Origin: Chalara sp. BL73
Lineage: Eukaryota > Ascomycota > Leotiomycetes > Helotiales
DNA length: 64,000 nucleotides
Assembly (NCBI GenBank): GCA_918026815.1
Contig: CAKJVC010000006.1
Coordinates: 682,001-746,000, forward strand
Direction: 5' to 3'
A program made the position numbers and the translations under genes. Position 1 is the stretch's first letter. Each line of letters starts with the position of its first letter. Positions 58,002 through 64,000 of the stretch are shown one piece after another. The notes beneath the pieces were generated by a model. The model worked only from the letters and a program-made list of their open reading frames with translations, was not told where the DNA came from and made no database searches.

Positions 58002-58943
58002 AGTCCGTGCACCCCCATTCCGAACACCCCCCCATTCCGAACACCTAAATAAGCGAGTACCAACCAAACGAAAACAAATATAATTAAATAACTACTGAAC
58101 TACAATACAATCCAAAGTAGAATCAGATTTATTGGCCTCTTTTTTATCATTTTCTATAGTTATAGCTTCTTCTGCAGCCAATTGCGTTTTCTTGATCTGT
58201 TCGATGTTTGCAAACTTCGAATTTAGACTAGTTTTAACTTTTCTTCTTTTTCTTGGCCTAGCTTTCTTTAATTGAACTTCCAAAAACTGTATTTTGTAGC
58301 TGTGATCTGCTAAAACACTTTCTTGCTTTTTAAACTTTTGTATAATCTTTCTAAACAAAAGTCTTTGTGTTAAAAAGCTGTTGTTTTAAAGTATTTGAAA
58401 CTTAGCTACTTAAGTTTTAATATCGATCGATTTTTAAAAAGTAGTAAAAATTACTTGTTGAAAATCGATTTGCAGGCTATTATTGAAGCTTTGCGTAACT
58501 TGTTAAGTGTTTTTTTTTGAATTGCTATTTTCTAGAAGTAAAAAGCTTAAAAAAAGTTTAGCTATCGATTTTGGCTATAAACCAGTAGCTTTCTATCTAG
58601 CTTTGATTATTTTGGCCGATAAAGCTTCCGTTCTAGCTATTTAATAGTAAGCAAAAAAATTTTGCTTTTTAATTAAGCTAAAATCAGTCAAAAAGTTCAA
58701 ATAACTAACTGCTGTACGATAGTAATTTTTAAGTAATAAAAAGACTAACAAATCTAAAAGTTGTAAAACATGTAATGTATATAGCGGCAAAAAAAGCAAG
58801 TAAATGTTGTTTTGATAGCAGAAATACATAAAATCAGTAGTTTTATGACTGCTATAGTGTGAGCAGAATAGGGTGGGTGCCTGAGGAGAAACAATTTCCC
58901 AGGTATAAATGTACTTTAGTTTTCCTTTCATGGAATCAATCAA
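58002..58943 (-). mobile_element. pogo/Fot1-type DNA transposon remnant
   Basis: Minus-strand frames hold a decayed DDE transposase. The fragment at 58641-58943 contains CSHYSSHKTTDFMYFCYQNN and LLFLPLYTLHVLQLLDLLVF, the conserved SH.T.DFM..C..N.I.L..LP.H.SH.LQPLD block of fungal pogo elements, and then a KNYYRTAVSYLNF segment. The fragment at 58092-58358 is a Lys-rich, coiled-coil-like C-terminus (RPRKRRKVKTSLNS). The catalytic region upstream is lost near 58860. The left end carries a repeated CCCCATTCCGAACACC motif at about 58010-58046, possibly the element end. Confidence 0.75.
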
Positions 58944-59683
58944 GCAAAAACAAAGTTATTTTTTCTACCAAAATAATCTATAAGTCCTCAGATCGAAGTT
59001 ACGAAGTCACACACCGGTTTATTCTTTTCACATTAGTGACCTACGCAAAAAAGCGCGCGCGCACACATGTCGCACATTCTGAATAAGTTTTTATAAAATT
59101 TAAACATTTGTTATTATACAAGTGCTTTTTTAGTATTTTTTAAAGCACGAACAACAAAAAAAAAAAAGTAATATAATATTGTTAAAAAGTTTCTAACAAA
59201 CAAAAATACACAAAAAAAACAGCGATTAACTTTGAAAAAAACGAAAACAAAAAAGCGGAAATAAACTATAAAAACAAATACGAAAAAACTTAAAGCAAAA
59301 AGCTTAAACTACAAAATAAAAAGTTCAACAGCTACTTTAGTTACTAATTTCCGACAAATTCCGAAAATATATATTTCAACTTTAAAAAAAATTAAAAAAC
59401 TGTTAATTGCAACTATCGCCGAACTAACGATTTTACTGTTATTAGTTAGCTTAGTAAAACTTAAAACTGCTTAAACAATTTCGATTATTAAACTTTATGT
59501 TTTAAACAAAACTTACAATTTAAAGTTACTTTAAATTAAAATAAAAAAAAACACCGAAAACAAAAACGAAAAAAACATACACAAAAAACAAAATTCGCTA
59601 ATTACACTTTTTACAAAAAAAAACACACTTCGACAAAAACCTGTTTAAAAGTTTACAAAGCTGTACAAAACAATAGCAAATAT
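58944..59683. other. A-rich, strand-biased tract
   Basis: From about 59090 to 59680 the plus strand is overwhelmingly A-rich with C retained and G scarce, the pattern expected of G-to-A change on this strand. It includes A runs of 8-12. It ends exactly at the LTR start at 59684. No gene or repeat family was recognised. Confidence 0.55.
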
Positions 59684-59971
59684 TGTAACAACTCAAGCCG
59701 AACAGGGATCTCGATCCGTAAATCTAGGTAGAAGGACTCAGAGGTGTGAACAACTATCAATTGTTATAACTAAGAGAACAAACTACAGGCAGAAGAAAAG
59801 AAGGAAAGCAGTGCTTTATATACAGGATGCTGGCCAAGGGCCAGTGTAAGCGAGCCCTGTAGTGTTAGTTGCTAAGCTCTGGAATGCCGAGCTTTATAGT
59901 AACAAAGGCCAAGCTCTACCGAGCTCCGCAGTGCTTGGCGTCAAGCTCGAAATAAAGCTAAAGCCGTGACA
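59684..59971 (-). repeat. 3' LTR of the second element
   Basis: It begins TGTAACAACTCAAGCC and ends AAGCCGTGACA, 288 bp, with TG..CA ends. Its interior has near-normal GC, in sharp contrast to both flanks. Several AGCTC/GAGCT motifs recur within it. Its sequence differs from the 203-bp LTR family. The second LTR is outside the window, so the boundaries rest on one copy. Confidence 0.7.
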
Positions 59972-60029
59972 TTACTCTTTTTTCTAGTGTAGCTTGCTTT
60001 CAAGCTACAGCGGATCAAGAATAGAATGT

Positions 60030-60105
60030 AAAAATCAAAAATCAAAAATCAAAAATCAAAAATCAAAAATCAAAAATCAAAAATCAAAAATCAAAAATCA
60101 AAATC
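60030..60105. repeat. Microsatellite (AAAAATC)10
   Basis: There are ten perfect 7-bp units from 60030 to 60099, then a shortened AAAATC. It lies just inside the second LTR element. Confidence 0.95.
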
Positions 60106-61713
60106 AAAAAAATCCACTTTCCCGGCTTTCGTAGTATGCTTTACCTATTGTTATTTAAGCGATCAGCTGGTTCCTTGCTCTGCAAGTAGCAATTAAACCA
60201 GTATTGTAAGTTTGCCGGAGGACTTTTAGCTTTAAAGTACTCGTTGTAAAAAGCTTTTAGCTTGTATAGCGCCCTTTTGAATCTTTCGGCATTATAAAAT
60301 ACGGAGTCGTAATTTATGCTTACTTATTTTACTTGGTACTAAAACTTTCGGCAGTATTTTCGGCTTTGCAAAATTTGCTCGATTTCTTATTCTGGTTGTT
60401 AGTTGTAAACTACAAGCACTAAAAGCTTTTAATGCTAGCTTAATAGCGAATTACTAGAGTTTTTTCGCAAAAGTTCCGGTACAAAAACGTTATAAAGCTA
60501 ATTGCTTTTTAAAAGCTTTAAGCGATACAAGTAATTTACTTGTTTAGTAATTTCGTATAAGTTTTTATTCTAGTAGTTTAGTTTTCGGCTTGGCCGTTCG
60601 CTAGTCTAGTTTTTTGTCGAAACTTACACTTTGTTTTTAACTTTAAAATCGACTAATTATCGGTGCTTGTTAGCTTGTATTGTTTGTTGCTTTTAAGTTT
60701 TAGCTATTTTAGTTTTAGCTTATTTTTAAGTTTTGTGAATTTTTTTAATATAAGCTTAAGTATTTTTCCGAGCTTTTTTAACATGCTGTAAAACTAGAAC
60801 AAAGTTTTTAAAACGGACTTAGTTTATATTTATTCGAGGCTAATAACTTAGTTCGACTATAAAAAAAACAATTCTATAAAGTAATATAGCAAACTAGCTG
60901 CTGCGTAGTTTATCGCATGAATTAAAGTAAACTAGTTATTTTAAAAAGCATTAACAAAAAAACGAAAGCGTTAATTGATTTATTGATTTGCGTTTTTAGT
61001 TTAACTGTTTGTTTAAAAGTAGTATACTGTCGAAAGCTTAAACTTTGTGCTTAAAAGCCGGCAAAACTTATTTCAAAACGCGGAAATAAACTAAAGTTTT
61101 CGATCCGATACGATAGTTGTAGCAAAATTATAGTATTTATAAACATGCACTAAATACAGCTAAACTATAATTTTAGCGTTAACTGTTTTGTTGCAAAAAA
61201 TCGAAATAAAGCGTTTGCCGAGCTTGTTTATAAACACGCATACTATATTTATGCTTTTTTTGTCGAAAAGCATGTTTTTAAAATCAACTAATATATACTG
61301 CTAAAAACGGTTCGGTATTAACAGTAAATACAGCAGCTTTAAAGTTTTGTTTTTAAAAACTTTAAACTTACAGCAAGCGTAACAATTGCTTACAAAACGC
61401 TTAATATCGTTATTTATTTCGAGCTAGTAGTACCGTTTTTTAATTAGCTTTTTTGTTTTGTTTTAACTTAAGTAAGCTGTAATTAAGCTACAGTGTAATA
61501 CTATAATTAAAGCAGTTTGTACTAATTCGGCTACTATAAGCCGGCTTTTTTTTTTTAGCAACTCGTTTTTTAAGCTGTAGCTTTTTTTGCTTTTTTGACT
61601 TAGCTTTTTTGTAAAATCTAAGTTTTAAGCAGTTCGGTTAACTTGCAAAATTTCGTCGATCAAGTCGAGCTGTTTTTTAATTAGCGATAACAACAAAACT
61701 ACTCGGTTTATTT

Positions 61714-61845
61714 CGAGCTTTGTAGTACTTAACGCTAAGCTCGTATCGAGCTTTACAGTACCTAACGCTAAGCTTATATCGAGCTTTGCAGTGTTTAACG
61801 CTAAGCTTATATCGAGCTTTGCAGTACTTAGCACCGAGCTTATGT
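61714..61845 (-). repeat. Four 33-bp tandem units encoding an 11-residue repeat
   Basis: The unit starts CGAGCTTTGCAGTACTTAAC on the plus strand and is repeated four times. On the minus strand it encodes an 11-residue repeat of the form TAKLDISLALN within an open stretch (61625-61834). The phase keeps the frame, so the repeats were coding. They sit between RNase H and the presumed integrase of the second element. Confidence 0.85.
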
Positions 61846-62579
61846 CGAGTTTTTAAAGAATCTGAAAATCAAGCTGTACTAGAAATAAAAAAGCCTAATT
61901 TCGGTTTTTTCGCTTTGTTTAGTTCAAGCTTTTTGTCTGGTTTTGTCGTGTTAACGAGTCGGCTTTGTTATGCTTGCCGAGCTTGTAAAATATTTTGAAA
62001 TAGTACTGAAAAAAAATCTTAGCTTAACAAGCTTGTTTAGCTAATAGCAGCTTGCTCGACATAAAGTATTTTAAAGCTTTATAGTTTGTAATTACTTTAA
62101 TGTGATTTTTAGTGCTTTCGAACTCGGCACGCTAATATTGCAACGCTTTAACAATAGCTAGTATTTTTTTGTCGTGAATTAAGTAATTGGTTTTCGCAAA
62201 AGCTATAGTTTTAAAAAAATACTTTACAGAATGCTATTTACTGTCGAAGCTTTTTTAAAAAAACACAACTGCTACTACAATGTCCGAAGTGTTCGTTTTT
62301 AATATACACTAACTGTTTAAATTGTAGTAAGCTAGCAAAAAAGCACTTATTAGCATAACTTTAAGCTTGTCGAATGCTTAAATACATTTGTTGTCGAAAA
62401 CAAACTTATAATTAGCACGAGTCAGCTGAGTTAGCAGTGCTGCAATTTAGCTGTAACTTCGAATAAACCTTTTGTAAAAATTGCAAAAACTTAAAAAAAA
62501 TTAAATTTTTTTAACTGTTTTCGAAAATTTCTAGTTTGCAATTACTCGTATTTTGTTTAAATTTACTTGAATGCCGTTA

Positions 62580-63148
62580 GTCGAAACAATAAATTTTAAG
62601 TACTTTGTTCGCTTTACGCTAAATTCACACTTTTTAATATCGGCTTGTAAACCGGCAGCTTGCAATTTGTCGATTACTTGCTTTACGTGTGCTTCGTGCT
62701 ATAGCTCGTTTTTAAAGTAAATAAAAATATTATTAAAATATGCTGTGCAAATTACATTTAGCAAATCTCGAAAAGTGTCGTTAATGTAGCTTTAAAACGT
62801 TGCCGGCTTATTAGTAAAGCCAAAAAGTAAAACTTTGTACTGAAACAAGCTGTAGCGAGTGCGAAATACTGTAAGCTTTTCAAATTCTGAAAAAATCCGA
62901 ATCCGGTAAAATGCTTAACGAATATTTAGTTTTGTAAAAACTTTGGCTTTGCTTAGCTTAACTAACGTTTCGTTAATTAACAGCAAAAAATACCGGTTTT
63001 TTTTAGTTAACGAATTCAGTTTTCGATAATCGACACAAAAACGAAGTAAGCTGTCCGACTTTCGCGCGAACAAAACAAGTAATACAAAAAAAGTTTTGCT
63101 AGTAACAACAAAACTTTTTCTTAAATTAACTGTTAAGTAGTTTCGCAT
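62580..63148 (-). pseudogene. Ty3 reverse transcriptase of the second element, decayed
   Basis: LRFCVDYRKLNSLTKKNRYF and LLLINETLVKLSKAKVFTKL are the classic start of the Ty3 polymerase (family RFCVDYR.LN..T..NRYPLP.I). Continuing left, a VICTAYFNNIFIYFKNEL segment is the palm. The YxDD motif is again YFNN, both Asp codons having become Asn. Stops break the frame at several points. Confidence 0.88.
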
Positions 63149-64000
63149 AGTTTTAAGCTTTTCGATTAAGTGCTTATTTAAATAGCAAAACTTTAAAGTA
63201 TTGTTTTCTGTAAATTTAATTTTGTAATCGATACTTCGGTATAAAGCTAAAGTGTCCGATTTTTGCTTTGAAAAAAAAGCTAAGCGACTATAGTAAGTGC
63301 TCGGAATTTAGTTTTGTAAAAAATTTTTTAGTTTAATAAACTGCTGTTTTTGTTTCCGATTTTTAATTATCCGGTTTAAGCCGTTTAGCATAATTAAAAA
63401 TAGCTCGATTTTTTGTTGTCGAGCGTTTAGCATAAACTCGTTACTAGAAATCATTTTAATATTTAAGTGTATACGCCGGCTAAGCCGGCTGTTAAGCCGG
63501 CTATTTTTTTTTGCTTTAGCGAAGCTTCTTAGCTGAAGTTCTGGTTTAGTTTTAAGCTAGTAGTCGTAAAAGCGAAAAAACTTACTAGCTATAACTTTCA
63601 AGCTTTTGCTGGTTTCTCAAGCTTAAGTTAGCCCGTAAACGCTAGCTCGAGTAAGCTTTTGGCTGACTGTAGCAAAGCTCGATTTTTCGGGCATAAGCTT
63701 TTAGCTAACTGTAACTTCTCGAACAGTACGAACCGTTTAAACAGCTTAAACAGCTAACTGTATAGCCTAAACAACTAACTGCTGAACAGTCTGTACAGCT
63801 TAAGTATACAAACAGTTTTTCGCTAACAGAGCCTAAACTAAACTTACTGTTAAAGCTTTAATCTGAATACCGTTTAAGCGTTTTTTGTCGTTTTTAGCGA
63901 TTGTTTTGTTCCGGCGTAGCATGTTTTGCTAGTATTGTATTTAAATTTGCTAAAGTCGAATATTGTTTTTTAAGTAAATAGTTATAGTTCTAGAATAAGT

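Larger units (their letters stand above)
59684..64000 (-). mobile_element. Second Ty3/Gypsy-type LTR retrotransposon, truncated by the window edge
   Basis: A 3' LTR at 59684-59971 is followed by a purine tract on the minus strand (AGAAAAAAGAG). Then comes a T-rich, stop-filled interior with reverse transcriptase at about 62580-63148 and RNase H traces near 62050-62120. All are in minus sense and in the order expected. The 5' part of the element lies beyond 64000. No intact frame remains. Confidence 0.85.

Overview
The window reads as nuclear DNA of a filamentous ascomycete (Pezizomycotina); the class cannot be fixed from sequence alone. The evidence is short introns (44-88 bp, GT..AG, often with a CTAAC/CTRAC branch motif), HET-domain genes, a cutinase, a Zn2Cys6/Fungal_trans-type regulator, a DUF3433-type membrane protein, and repeats showing heavy C-to-T / G-to-A decay of the RIP (repeat-induced point mutation) type. 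Exons were assembled by hand from reading frame and splice signals, so junctions are predictions.

Gene islands of ordinary base composition alternate with AT-rich transposon blocks. Region 0-9.6 kb holds a four-exon HET gene (-), a decayed 2EXR-like remnant, and a divergent pair of sugar transporter (-) and SMP-30/gluconolactonase-like enzyme (+). It ends in a gene-poor stretch with a cluster of five small hairpins and a foldback repeat. Region 9.63-20.12 kb is one nested structure: a hAT element with an 11-bp terminal inverted repeat and an 8-bp target duplication, interrupted by a 7.0-kb Ty3-type LTR retrotransposon with its own 5-bp duplication. The retrotransposon carries an uninterrupted 301-nt A tract. 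A solo LTR follows at 20.7 kb.

Region 22-38 kb holds a Dal5-type MFS transporter, a second HET gene, a stop-riddled pseudogene, a cutinase, and a probable myo-inositol locus. That locus consists of an inositol-dehydrogenase-like Gfo/Idh/MocA enzyme (-), a divergent inositol/sugar transporter (+), and a decayed myo-inositol oxygenase gene (-). Region 38-45 kb holds a P450 reductase paralogue, a Zn2Cys6 regulator and a cytochrome P450, all on +, which looks like a small oxidation module. Region 48.5-53.6 kb encodes cell-surface proteins: two predicted secreted, GPI-anchored-like cysteine proteins and a DUF3433-like multi-pass protein.

Region 54-64 kb is a graveyard: an LTR remnant of the same family as the 11-18 kb element, a PDR/ABCG transporter fragment, a short-chain dehydrogenase fragment, a pogo/Fot1-like transposase fragment, and a second Ty3-type element that runs off the right edge. 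No tRNA, rRNA or CRISPR was recognised. No system without precedent is clearly present. The most interesting signals are the erased inositol oxygenase beside its intact neighbours, the nested transposon with mirror-image LTR decay, and the hairpin cluster.
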